19,480 nt of DNA from an uncultured Acidimicrobiaceae bacterium (GTDB lineage Bacteria > Actinomycetota > Acidimicrobiia > Acidimicrobiales > Ilumatobacteraceae): positions 1-19,480 of the forward strand of contig CAIXHI010000055.1 of assembly GCA_903919215.1 (NCBI GenBank). Direction: 5' to 3'. Below, in pieces: positions 6,843-13,779 of the stretch. Under the pieces are notes generated by a model that was not told the origin of the DNA, searched no databases, and saw only the letters and a list, made by a program, of their open reading frames with translations. The position numbers and the translations under genes are program-made. How positions within the stretch are numbered: the stretch's first letter is position 1; every line of letters starts with the position of its first letter.

Positions 6843-8000
6843 TCAGAGCTCGCGGCACGCCTCGTAGAAACCGTCCCACCCCGGACGATCACGCACGACG
6901 GCCTCCAGGTACTCGCGCCACGCGACAGCATCGTGCACGGGGTCTTTCACCACTGCGCCGATGATGCCCGCGGCAACATCCGCGGCACCGAGGTTTCCGT
7001 CGCCGAAGTGCGCCGCCAATGCGACACCGTTGGTGACCACCGAGATCGCCTCCGCTGTGGACAGCGACCCGCTGGGCACCTTCAAGCTGACTCGACCGTC
7101 CTCGCTGACACCGCTGCGCAGCTCGCGGAACACCGTCACCACGCGGCGGATCTCCTCGTCCGCAGCGGGCACTGCGGGCAGGCGCAGCGCCGCACCGAGT
7201 TCGGCGACGCGCCGCTCGACGATCGCGACCTCCTCCTCGATGTCGGCCGGCAACGGCAGCACGACGGTGTTGAACCGGCGCCGCAGCGCGGCCGACAGAT
7301 CGTTCACGCCGCGGTCGCGATCGTTGGCGGTGGCAATCACGTTGAAACCGGGTACGGCCTGCATCTCGCTGCCCAGCTCGGGCAACGGCAACGTCTTCTC
7401 GCTGAGCACCGTCACCAACGCGTCCTGCACATCGCCCGGCATACGCGTGAGTTCTTCGACGCGAGCGATCGAGCCGCGCTGCATCGCCCGGTAGATCGGG
7501 CTGGGAACCAGCGCAGCCAACGACGGACCCTCGGCAATGAGGCGGGCGTAGTTCCAGCCGTAGCGCAGTTGTTCCTCGGCCGTGCCCGCCGTGCCCTGCA
7601 CCAGCAGCGTGGAGTCGCCACTGATCGCAGCGGCAAGATGCTCGCTGAGCCAGGTCTTGGCGGTGCCCGGTACGCCCAACAACAGCAGCGCCCGATCGGT
7701 GGCCAACGTTGCGACCGCGATCTCCACCAGACGACGACGACCGACGTACTTCGGCGAGATCACCGTGCCGTCGGCCAACGTGCCACCCAGTACGTAGGTG
7801 ACCACCGACCACGGCGAGAGCAACCAGTTCGGCGGCCGCTCGTGTGTGTCGGCAGCGGCGAGCGCGGCGAGTTCGTGGGCGAACTCCTGCTCGGCGTGCG
7901 GGCGCAACACGGCGCCAACGCCAGGCGCTGGGGTGCCAGGTGCTGGGGTGCCAGGCGCTGGGGTGCCGGTCGCTGGGGTAATAGAGGGCGTGGGGTTCAT
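6843..8000 (-). CDS. MoxR-type AAA+ ATPase (YehL-like)
   Basis: 385 aa. The ATG at 8000 overlaps the DUF5691 stop by ATGA and is preferred over the longer frame, whose extra sequence is an Arg-rich shadow of the DUF5691 gene. The ATPase core has Walker A GVPGTAKT (109-116), a Walker B-like V-E-E-L (181-184), sensor 1 FNVIATAN with N226, and arginines R240-R242 in the ALRRRF motif. The loop LSEKTLPLPE and the ATANDRDRGVNDLSAALRRRF segment are characteristic of MoxR proteins. The N-terminus carries a low-complexity Thr-Pro-Ala-Pro-Gly repeat (residues about 7-27) before the conserved part. In the cassette it should work with the VWA protein as an ATP-driven remodeller. The recalled length of E. 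coli YehL is nearly the same (384 aa). Confidence 0.88.
   Translation of the reverse strand: MNPTPSITPATGTPAPGTPAPGTPAPGVGAVLRPHAEQEFAHELAALAAADTHERPPNWLLSPWSVVTYVLGGTLADGTVISPKYVGRRRLVEIAVATLATDRALLLLGVPGTAKTWLSEHLAAAISGDSTLLVQGTAGTAEEQLRYGWNYARLIAEGPSLAALVPSPIYRAMQRGSIARVEELTRMPGDVQDALVTVLSEKTLPLPELGSEMQAVPGFNVIATANDRDRGVNDLSAALRRRFNTVVLPLPADIEEEVAIVERRVAELGAALRLPAVPAADEEIRRVVTVFRELRSGVSEDGRVSLKVPSGSLSTAEAISVVTNGVALAAHFGDGNLGAADVAAGIIGAVVKDPVHDAVAWREYLEAVVRDRPGWDGFYEACREL
7921..7980. repeat. Four tandem 15-bp repeats coding a Pro-Ala-Pro-Gly-Thr N-terminal tract
   Basis: Units CCAGGCGCTGGGGTG, CCAGGTGCTGGGGTG, CCAGGCGCTGGGGTG and CCGGTCGCTGGGGTA follow each other without gaps (plus-strand reading). 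The unit is five codons, so copy-number change keeps the MoxR frame. It encodes a flexible TPAPG tail at the N-terminus of the ATPase. It is likely prone to slippage. Confidence 0.9.
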
Positions 8001-8821
8001 GCAGGCTCCAGTTCGGTGAGCATGTGATGGCGGAGATGGGCGAGTTCGGTGAGCGCGTAGGCCAGGCCGACCGAGGGTGACAGCGCGTCGACGCGGTTCA
8101 GCGCCGCGCCGACGGCGGGCAGCGACGAAGGGTTGATGCGCGCGACGAGGTTGATCAGCACGGCGCGGTGACCGGCGTTGAACGTGGCCTTCGACAACCC
8201 GGTGGCCAGCGTGCGCGCCACCTGATCGGCCGGCGCCTCGAGCAGCGGCAACAACTCGGGAACGATCGGCAACTCGGGCAGGTGGTGCACGGCCAGCTCG
8301 AGGCCAGAGGTGGGGCGCCGGCCGGTGCACGCGAGCCGTGGCGACCACTCGACCATCCATGCACCCAACGGGCCGGCTGCCAACAGCGCCCGCTCGTGGC
8401 GCACGACATCGGTGCGGTGCCGTCCCAGAACCGGCGGCACCAGCTCGGGGGCGAGGCGACGTCCGCTGGCCAGCACCGCCAGCACCCATTCATCCTCCAG
8501 TACCGGCCAGTCGATGACGAGCCGCCGCCACGTGGTGGTGGCCGATGGTGGCGTGACCGGCCGCATATCGAGATCGGGGGCGGCGATCAGCGCTGCCGGT
8601 GCTGCGGGCAACACACCGGCGCGACGCACCGTGGTGCACGCGGCCACCTGCTGCAGCAGCCGCTGCGACGCGGTCGGCAACGGATCGTCGGCAGCGAGGT
8701 CGGCCAGCCCACCCGTCGGCGGTACTGGCGGTTCGCGGCGATCGGTGCCCAACAGCGCCACCGTCACCATCTGTTCCCAGTAGTCGTCGAGGCGGGTGGT
8801 GCCGTCGGCCGTGGTACTCAT
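7997..8821 (-). CDS. DUF5691 family protein
   Basis: 274 aa from the ATG at 8821, which overlaps the SWIM gene stop as ATGA; the longer open frame would start inside the SWIM gene and lacks family character. The N-terminal motif YWEQMVTVALLGTDRR matches the opening of DUF5691 proteins, which occur next to SWIM and MoxR genes in actinobacteria. The rest is Leu/Ala/Pro-rich and helical, with WPVLEDEWVLAVLASGRRLAPELVP in the middle and several Trp residues. There are no catalytic motifs, metal sites or membrane helices that I can recognise. It looks like an adaptor or scaffold of the cassette. Its stop overlaps the MoxR ATG by ATGA. The family assignment is from memory of the motif and the neighbourhood; the function is unknown. 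Confidence 0.75.
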   Translation of the reverse strand: MSTTADGTTRLDDYWEQMVTVALLGTDRREPPVPPTGGLADLAADDPLPTASQRLLQQVAACTTVRRAGVLPAAPAALIAAPDLDMRPVTPPSATTTWRRLVIDWPVLEDEWVLAVLASGRRLAPELVPPVLGRHRTDVVRHERALLAAGPLGAWMVEWSPRLACTGRRPTSGLELAVHHLPELPIVPELLPLLEAPADQVARTLATGLSKATFNAGHRAVLINLVARINPSSLPAVGAALNRVDALSPSVGLAYALTELAHLRHHMLTELEPA

Positions 8822-10218
8822 CTGCCAGCCGCCAGGAACGAGGCCTCGGCGACCGGGCCGATGTCGATGCTGCGATCGGGAAGGTGCAATGTCAGCGGCA
8901 CCAGACCCGCTGGTGTCCATTCGGCTGCGATCACTGTGGGGCGACCTTCGCTACACGCGAGGAGCTGGCCGATACCGCCGACACCCGGTTGCAGCGGTAG
9001 CGAGCCGGTGGCATCGGTGAGCACCCAGCGGGCACCGATACGCGCCGGAGCGGCAACGACACACACCGGGTAGCGATCGAGCCACGGTTCGGCGACGATC
9101 GCCAGCCCGATGCCCGCGCACGCCTCGGCGATGGTGACACCCGCAACGTCGGTGGCGGCGACCGGTTCGGTGTGTCGGCGACCGAGCAGCGACCGCACAC
9201 CGAGGGCACCCGGGTAGCGGAACAGGTCGGCGTGCACCTCGCTGCCGACTGCGAGCGACGTGTCGAGGCTCTGTCCGTAGGCAGCGAACGACAGGAGCAT
9301 CGCCCAATCGCCCGTGTCGCGACCGCGCAGCCAGAAGCGCCGCACCTCGATGCGGTCTTCGCGCGTGTCGCTGCGACCCATGACTACCCAGTGATCGGTG
9401 TGCGGCACACCGGCCAACACATCGGCCTGACGGACCTGCCAGCCGATCGCGGCCGCGACGGAATCCGCGAGGTGCGGCGGCAGCGAGCCGAGACGGCGAC
9501 CGGCCGTCGCCAGCAGATGCAACGCACCCATCTCGGCCAGCACGTGCTCGTGCCACTGCGGGTGCGCCCCCACCAACCCGGCCATGCGCCGCACACGGTT
9601 GGCCAACCCGCCGACCTGGGCATCGACCAGCCGCGCGGCGAGGTCGTCCCATGTGTCGTAACGCGCCAGGGCCGGGTCGGCCAGGCCGGTGCGCAGTCGG
9701 TCGTCGAGCCAGCGATCGAGTTCCGCCAGACCGGCCGACATCCGCACCACACGGTCGTCGCGACCGTCGCGGGTGGGCGGCAGCGGCAGCGGTTCGGGAG
9801 GCGACGGCGCCGGCGCCATCCCGGGTGCGTCGTTCGGCGCATCCGCAGGCGGTGGTGACGGCGGCGCGGTGATGGGTGCTGCAGCAGCGACACGCCCGGC
9901 GAGCCACGCGGCGGCGAACCCAGGCGGGGTCTCCGCCTCGGCCACCGACCCGCGCACCCACAACAGCAGCAACGCCAAGGCGTGTTTGCAGGGGGTGCTG
10001 CGACTGGGGCAGGTGCACCGGAAGGCGACCCCCACGTGGTCGACCACGCAGTCGTACGGTTCGGCGGTGGTACCGGTGCAACGGCCCCACACGCCACGGT
10101 CGTCGCAGCCCATGGCCAGCCAACGCGAGGCCACCGCCAGCGGCTGTGCAGCGGTGAGCGACGACGGCTTGGGCGCGAGCGCGAGCACCTGCTCGACCTG
10201 CCACCGTGTCTGCTGCAT
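8818..10218 (-). CDS. SWIM zinc-finger protein (YehQ-like), first gene of the cassette
   Basis: 466 aa from the ATG at 10218; the sequence before it in frame is Cys/His/Pro-rich and non-coding in character. The SWIM zinc finger CxCx6CxH is complete: C68-T-C70, then C77-K-H79, inside FRCTCPSRSTPCKHALALLLLW. SWIM fingers bind zinc and often contact DNA or proteins. A very Pro/Ala-rich linker spans about residues 115-148. A long domain follows with WHEHVLAEMGALHLLATAGRRL and further segments containing VVMGRSDT, RIEVRRFWLRG and WAMLLSFA, typical of the SWIM proteins found with MoxR/VWA operons. The gene opens the minus-strand cassette and is divergent from the copper operon across about 150 bp. 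Its stop overlaps the DUF5691 start. Confidence 0.85.
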   Translation of the reverse strand: MQQTRWQVEQVLALAPKPSSLTAAQPLAVASRWLAMGCDDRGVWGRCTGTTAEPYDCVVDHVGVAFRCTCPSRSTPCKHALALLLLWVRGSVAEAETPPGFAAAWLAGRVAAAAPITAPPSPPPADAPNDAPGMAPAPSPPEPLPLPPTRDGRDDRVVRMSAGLAELDRWLDDRLRTGLADPALARYDTWDDLAARLVDAQVGGLANRVRRMAGLVGAHPQWHEHVLAEMGALHLLATAGRRLGSLPPHLADSVAAAIGWQVRQADVLAGVPHTDHWVVMGRSDTREDRIEVRRFWLRGRDTGDWAMLLSFAAYGQSLDTSLAVGSEVHADLFRYPGALGVRSLLGRRHTEPVAATDVAGVTIAEACAGIGLAIVAEPWLDRYPVCVVAAPARIGARWVLTDATGSLPLQPGVGGIGQLLACSEGRPTVIAAEWTPAGLVPLTLHLPDRSIDIGPVAEASFLAAGR

Positions 10219-10374
10219 ACTCACAGGCGACACCGTAGCGACGGGGTGCGACGCAGTTCGGCCGGCGCCAGGCGCCCCGGGGCGAGCGAACATGTGACAT
10301 ACGACCCCGGGTATCGGGCACCAGGTCCCGGGTTCGTGGGGAACCCAGTTGCAAGACTGGACGACATGTTGGGT
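10219..10374. promoter_or_regulatory. Divergent promoter region between the SWIM cassette and the copper operon
   Basis: 156 bp must carry both promoters. It contains a perfect 12-bp palindrome CGCCCCGGGGCG (10273-10284). It also has an inverted repeat GGGTTC (10330-10335) / GAACCC (10341-10346) 19 nt before the first possible start of the PCuAC gene (10366), and a nearby ACCCCGGGT tract. I cannot place -35 and -10 boxes confidently. C/G-tract palindromes are reminiscent of copper-sensor operators such as those of CsoR, but no match can be claimed by eye. Confidence 0.4.
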
Positions 10375-10992
10375 ATGACACACCACACCTCCACCAGGTC
10401 ATTCATCCGTCTCACCGCGGCGACGTTCGCCGCTGGGTCGCTGCTCCTTGCTGCTGGCTGCGGCGACGATGAGACGGCAGCTACCACCACCGCTGCCGCT
10501 ACCACCGCTGCCGCTACCGAGACCAGTGCCGCACCGGCCGAGGCCATCACCTTCACCGGTCAATGGGCCCGTACCAGCCCGTCCATGGCAACCATGGGCG
10601 CTGCCTACGTCACCATCACCAGCCCGGCCGATGACGTCTTGCTCGACGTCTCCGGCGATGCCTCGATCGCCAAGACCGTGCAGATCCACGAAATGGTGAT
10701 GGCCGAGAGCACCGCCACCACGATGGCCATGGGTGGTGCCAGCACCTCGATGGCGATGGGCGGCTCGGACACCACGATGGCCATGGGCACCGGTGAAATG
10801 GTGATGCGCGAGGTCGACCACATCGACCTGCCTGCGGGCACTGCCGTTGCGCTCAAGCCCGGTGGCTACCACATCATGCTGATCGACCTCGTCAAGCCGC
10901 TCGCAGTGGGCACCACCATCCAGATCACGCTCGTCTTCGAGAAGGCCGGTTCGGTCACGATCGACGTGCCGGTGCTGGACGAGGCACCCTGA
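10375..10992 (+). CDS. PCuAC-type copper chaperone, lipoprotein, with Met-rich tandem-repeat insertion
   Basis: 205 aa from ATG 10375 (ATG 10366, in frame, is an alternative). A lipoprotein signal (FIRLTAATFAAGSLLLAAGC) puts the lipidated Cys at residue 29, so it is anchored outside the membrane. A Thr/Ala linker (about 34-55) leads to the PCuAC domain, which binds Cu(I) with His and Met and hands it to the CuA site of cytochrome c oxidase. Visible ligand motifs are HEM (H105, M107), MVM (M142, M144) and GGYHIML (H166, M168). M144 to H166 has the family's 21-residue spacing, but H105 and M144 are 38 residues apart because of three 9-residue Met repeats. First gene of a four-gene copper operon; the next GTG is 2 nt after its stop. 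Confidence 0.85.
   Translation: MTHHTSTRSFIRLTAATFAAGSLLLAAGCGDDETAATTTAAATTAAATETSAAPAEAITFTGQWARTSPSMATMGAAYVTITSPADDVLLDVSGDASIAKTVQIHEMVMAESTATTMAMGGASTSMAMGGSDTTMAMGTGEMVMREVDHIDLPAGTAVALKPGGYHIMLIDLVKPLAVGTTIQITLVFEKAGSVTIDVPVLDEAP
10717..10797 (+). repeat. Three 27-bp tandem repeats coding Met-rich 9-residue units
   Basis: The units encode TTMAMGGAS, TSMAMGGSD and TTMAMGTGE (residues 115-141 of the PCuAC protein). Each contributes an M-x-M pair, a typical soft-metal (Cu(I)) ligand arrangement. The DNA shares ATGGCSATGGG in every unit. Confidence 0.85.
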
Positions 10993-10994
10993 TC

Positions 10995-11525
10995 GTGACG
11001 CTGCCACACTCGTCGATCACGGGCCGGCGGCTGGCCCACTTGCTGGCCGCCCTGCTCTTGCTCGGAGCGTGTGGCAGCGGCGCTTCCGGCGGCGGCACCT
11101 CGGTCACCGGGGTGCCGTTCACCGCGTCCGACGGGCAACGCACCACCATCGCCGACTTCCACGGCACTCCCGTCGTGGTCAACCTGTGGGCGACCTGGTG
11201 CACTCCCTGTGTCGCGGAGATGCCAGCCTTCGATCAGGTTGCTGGCACCCAAGCGGGTGTCGCGATCATCGGCGTCAACGTCGGCGACACCGCCGCGGCC
11301 GCCACGGCGTTCGCCGCCGACCTCGGGGTCACCTACCCGCAGTACACCGACCCCGATGGGCAACTCTCCACTGCGCTGCACGCGACCGGGTACCCCGCGA
11401 CCGCGTTCTTCTCCGCTGATGGCACACTGTTGGAGCTTCACCAGGGGGCGCTCACGGCCGACGAACTGCGTGCCGCGATCAGTCGCCACTTCGCTGAGAC
11501 CACGACCGAAGGAACCTCCACGTGA
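10995..11525 (+). CDS. TlpA/ResA-like thioredoxin-fold lipoprotein
   Basis: 176 aa, GTG start 2 nt after the PCuAC stop, with GAGG at 10981-10984. The lipoprotein signal ends LLLLGAC (lipidated Cys 26). A Gly/Ser linker precedes a thioredoxin fold with the redox motif W68-C69-T-P-C72 in VNLWATWCTPCVAEMP, and a cis-Pro in GYPATAFF. Such proteins reduce disulfides outside the membrane. Beside SCO1 and PCuAC the likely job is to keep the copper-binding cysteines of SCO1 or of cytochrome oxidase subunit II reduced during CuA assembly. A role in cytochrome c maturation is the alternative, but no Ccs/CcdA genes are in view. The stop overlaps the next gene as GTGA. Confidence 0.88.
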   Translation: MTLPHSSITGRRLAHLLAALLLLGACGSGASGGGTSVTGVPFTASDGQRTTIADFHGTPVVVNLWATWCTPCVAEMPAFDQVAGTQAGVAIIGVNVGDTAAAATAFAADLGVTYPQYTDPDGQLSTALHATGYPATAFFSADGTLLELHQGALTADELRAAISRHFAETTTEGTST

Positions 11526-12154
11526 CCGTTCGCCGCACCTTACGCACCTGCGTACTCGCGACCTGTGTGCTCCTCCCTGCGCTCGCCCTCACGGCGTGCG
11601 GCGACGACCGCACCGCCGCGCCGAAGTCGCTCAGCGGCTACGAACTCTCCCCCGCCCCGGTGGTCGGCACGCTGGCGCTGCCGGACGCTTCGCAGGGTGA
11701 CGCGACCTTCCCGTTCAAGGCCGCCAGTGGTCGCCTACTGATCACCTACTTCGGCTACATGTCGTGCCCCGATGTGTGCCCCACCACGCTCAACGAAGTC
11801 AAGAACGCGTTGAAGGACGTCGGTGCCGATGCTGGCCAGGTCGATCTGGCGATGATCACCGTCGACCCCGGCCGTGACACCGGCGAGAACCTCACCAAGT
11901 ACGTGCAGAGCTTCGTGCCCACCGCCCACGCCCTGCGCACCGACGATCCCGACGCGCTCCAGACTGCAGCCGATGCCTTCGGCGTGAAGTTCTCGGTCAC
12001 CGAAAAGGCCAATGGTGCGATCGAGGTCACCCACAGCGCTGCGCTCTACGTCGTGGACGCCACCGGCACGATCGTGCTCACGTGGCCCTTCGGTATCGAG
12101 CGCGACGGTATTGCCGCCGACCTGCAGATCCTGTTCGAGCGAGGTGTGAAGTGA
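11522..12154 (+). CDS. SCO1/SenC-family copper metallochaperone, lipoprotein
   Basis: 210 aa, GTG start preceded by AAGGAA at 11509-11514 and overlapping the upstream stop. The signal ends ALTAC (lipidated Cys 26). The SCO copper site is complete: C82-P-D-V-C86 in YMSCPDVCPTTL, and the distal H171 in VTHSAALYVVD. The strand ITVDPGRDT is also characteristic of the family. SCO proteins bind one copper through the two Cys and the His and deliver it to the CuA centre of cytochrome c oxidase. Length is close to the usual 190-220 aa. It sits between the thioredoxin-like and cupredoxin-like genes, and its stop overlaps the next GTG. Confidence 0.92.
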   Translation: MTVRRTLRTCVLATCVLLPALALTACGDDRTAAPKSLSGYELSPAPVVGTLALPDASQGDATFPFKAASGRLLITYFGYMSCPDVCPTTLNEVKNALKDVGADAGQVDLAMITVDPGRDTGENLTKYVQSFVPTAHALRTDDPDALQTAADAFGVKFSVTEKANGAIEVTHSAALYVVDATGTIVLTWPFGIERDGIAADLQILFERGVK

Positions 12155-12549
12155 ACCGCGTCGGTATCACTCGTGCGCTCATCGCCGGCGCCCTCGCACT
12201 GACGCTCACCGCCACCGCATGCGGTGTCAGCCGCGACTCCGGTATTGGCGGCGCCGAGAGCAGCCCCATCGGCTCCAAAGACCCAGCCACATACGAATAC
12301 AAGGTGCCCTTCGGCACCGGCAACAAGATCGACTCCGGCGAAGTCGTGTCGATCATGCCGCAGACACTCGATGTGAAGGTCGGCGAGTCGATCCGCATCG
12401 TCAACGACGACATCCGCGACTACATGATCGGGCCGTTCTTCGTGTCGGCCGGGCAGACGCTGGCGATGCGCTTCACCCACGAGGGAACGATCAAGGGCGT
12501 GTGCCAGATCAACCCCGAGGGTGAGTTCATCATCAACGTGAGTGTGTGA
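12151..12549 (+). CDS. Cupredoxin-like lipoprotein, copper ligands incomplete
   Basis: 132 aa from GTG 12151, which overlaps the SCO1 stop (GTGA) and has GAGG at 12141-12144. The lipoprotein signal ends TATAC (Cys 24). The rest has a cupredoxin pattern: VVSIMPQTLDVKVGESIRIVNDD, then FFVSAGQTLAMRF, GVCQINPEGEF and a last strand IINVSV. A type-1 copper site needs an early His after the N-x-D segment and a C-x2-4-H-x4-M loop. Here the first position reads IRDYM with no His; C118 is present but the later His and Met are absent. H110 is the only His in the mature region. It may bind copper in another way or act as a structural partner. Last gene of the operon; its end overlaps the convergent amine oxidase gene by 17 bp. 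Confidence 0.75.
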   Translation: MNRVGITRALIAGALALTLTATACGVSRDSGIGGAESSPIGSKDPATYEYKVPFGTGNKIDSGEVVSIMPQTLDVKVGESIRIVNDDIRDYMIGPFFVSAGQTLAMRFTHEGTIKGVCQINPEGEFIINVSV

Positions 12550-13777
12550 GCACCCCGGCCGCCACACGTGCGCCGCTGCGCAACGCGCCTTCCATGAAGC
12601 CGCTGAAACCGTCGGCGTGCTCACCCGCCAGCCACAACTGGCCGTGTGCGCTGTGCAACGGCGCCTGCGCCAGCTTCCACTGACCGGGCCCGAAGCAGGT
12701 GTAGGTGCCCAGGCTGTAGGGATCGTTCGTCCAGTCGGTGTGAACCCGTTCGCCGGCCAGCCCTTTGGCCCCGGGGAACAACCGCTCGATGTCGCGCACC
12801 AGCAGATCGGGGCCTTCCGGCAACGCGGCGAACGCCGCTCCGTCGTGTGACGACAACAGGCTGGTGAGGATTCCGCGATCGCCAACCTGATCGTCGGTGG
12901 TCTCCCACAGGTGGCCCCACGCGCGGTCGGACAGCACGGTGCCGTTGCGGCCGTAGTCGCGCCAGATGCGCCGTTCGAACTGAATGCTGATCTTGCCGCC
13001 GATGCCGTACCCCACACCGGACAGGCCATGCGGTATCTGCGGCCACAACCGCGACAGCACGGGCAGCGGCACTGCAGCGACGACCGCCGGCGCCTGCAGC
13101 ACTTCCCCCGTGACCAACGCCACCGCGCCGGTGTCGGCATCGAGTGAGCGCACCGGAGTGGACAGACGCACCCGATCGCCGAGTTCGTTGGCGAGCACGG
13201 TGGCAAGACGATCGTTCCCGCCAACGATGCGGTGCCGTTCACGCTGACCGGCGATCTGACGCGAGGCGATCTCGGCGGCGAAGCGCTGGCTGACATGTTC
13301 GGGCGGCAGCATGAACTCGGTACGGATATCGCGGCCGATCACCAACCGAGACAATGCCGACAGGGACAGCGACTCCATCGTGGTCGCGAGCGTGCGGTAT
13401 TCGAAGTCCTCGTTCGGCTGCAGCACTTCCAGCGCAGCTTCCCAGGCCTGCCAGTCATCGATCAGCGACGCGTGCAGGTGGTAGGGCACTCCGCGACCAG
13501 CAGCGTCGACGAGCGCAGCCTCGACGTCGAGCGTCGAGTCGCGTTCGGTGAGCTCCAGCCCGAACCGAGCAGCAAGCGCCAGCACCTCCGTGTGGTTGCC
13601 ATCGATGAACTCGGCACCTCGTTCGGCCACCTGACCGTCAGCGAAGTGATGGCTCCAGACTCGACCTCCCACACGGTCGCGGGCCTCCAGCACCACGACG
13701 TCGGCGCCCGCGGCGATGAGGTCGACGGCTGCACGGAGACCGGCCAGGCCAGCGCCGATCACGATCACGTCGGGCAT
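12533..13777 (-). CDS. Flavin-dependent amine oxidase (MAO-like) family protein
   Basis: 414 aa from the ATG at 13777, where the FAD motif begins. Residues 4-14 (VIVIGAGLAGL) are the dinucleotide-binding P loop, E31 ends the second strand, and R-V-G-G-R (35-39) is the GG motif of the monoamine oxidase group. The C-terminal FAD motif appears as WLAGEHADGFSGFMEGALRSGARVA. A YSLGTYTCFGPGQW segment fits the substrate/FAD region of the family. It oxidises an amine, or possibly another substrate, using FAD and oxygen; the substrate cannot be read from sequence. No signal peptide, so cytoplasmic. It starts 2 nt after the rnhB stop and is probably translated with it, although the two functions are unrelated. 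Confidence 0.88.
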   Translation of the reverse strand: MPDVIVIGAGLAGLRAAVDLIAAGADVVVLEARDRVGGRVWSHHFADGQVAERGAEFIDGNHTEVLALAARFGLELTERDSTLDVEAALVDAAGRGVPYHLHASLIDDWQAWEAALEVLQPNEDFEYRTLATTMESLSLSALSRLVIGRDIRTEFMLPPEHVSQRFAAEIASRQIAGQRERHRIVGGNDRLATVLANELGDRVRLSTPVRSLDADTGAVALVTGEVLQAPAVVAAVPLPVLSRLWPQIPHGLSGVGYGIGGKISIQFERRIWRDYGRNGTVLSDRAWGHLWETTDDQVGDRGILTSLLSSHDGAAFAALPEGPDLLVRDIERLFPGAKGLAGERVHTDWTNDPYSLGTYTCFGPGQWKLAQAPLHSAHGQLWLAGEHADGFSGFMEGALRSGARVAAGVLTHSR

Positions 13778-13779
13778 GG

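Noticed and set aside
7921..7980. Regular 15-bp repeats considered as a CRISPR or a phage/plasmid iteron
   Set aside because: There are no spacers between units, the period equals five codons, and it lies in frame at the N-terminus of the MoxR gene.
3624..8027. Several open frames of 190-410 codons on the plus strand opposite the cassette
   Set aside because: They are His/Gln/Arg-rich complements of the VWA, DUF5682 and MoxR genes with no domain of their own, typical of antisense frames in GC-rich DNA.
8001..8489. N-terminal extension of the MoxR frame upstream of 8000
   Set aside because: The extra 160 or so residues are Arg/Pro/Ala-rich and overlap the DUF5691 gene in another frame; the ATGA overlap start fits the operon.
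10330..10346. GGGTTCG...GAACCC resembling a tRNA T arm
   Set aside because: No acceptor, D or anticodon arms fit around it, so it is treated as a simple inverted repeat in the 5' region of the copper operon.
9982..10374. Long open frame on the plus strand upstream of the PCuAC gene
   Set aside because: It is antisense to the well-supported SWIM gene; the lipoprotein signal begins right at the ATG at 10366/10375.
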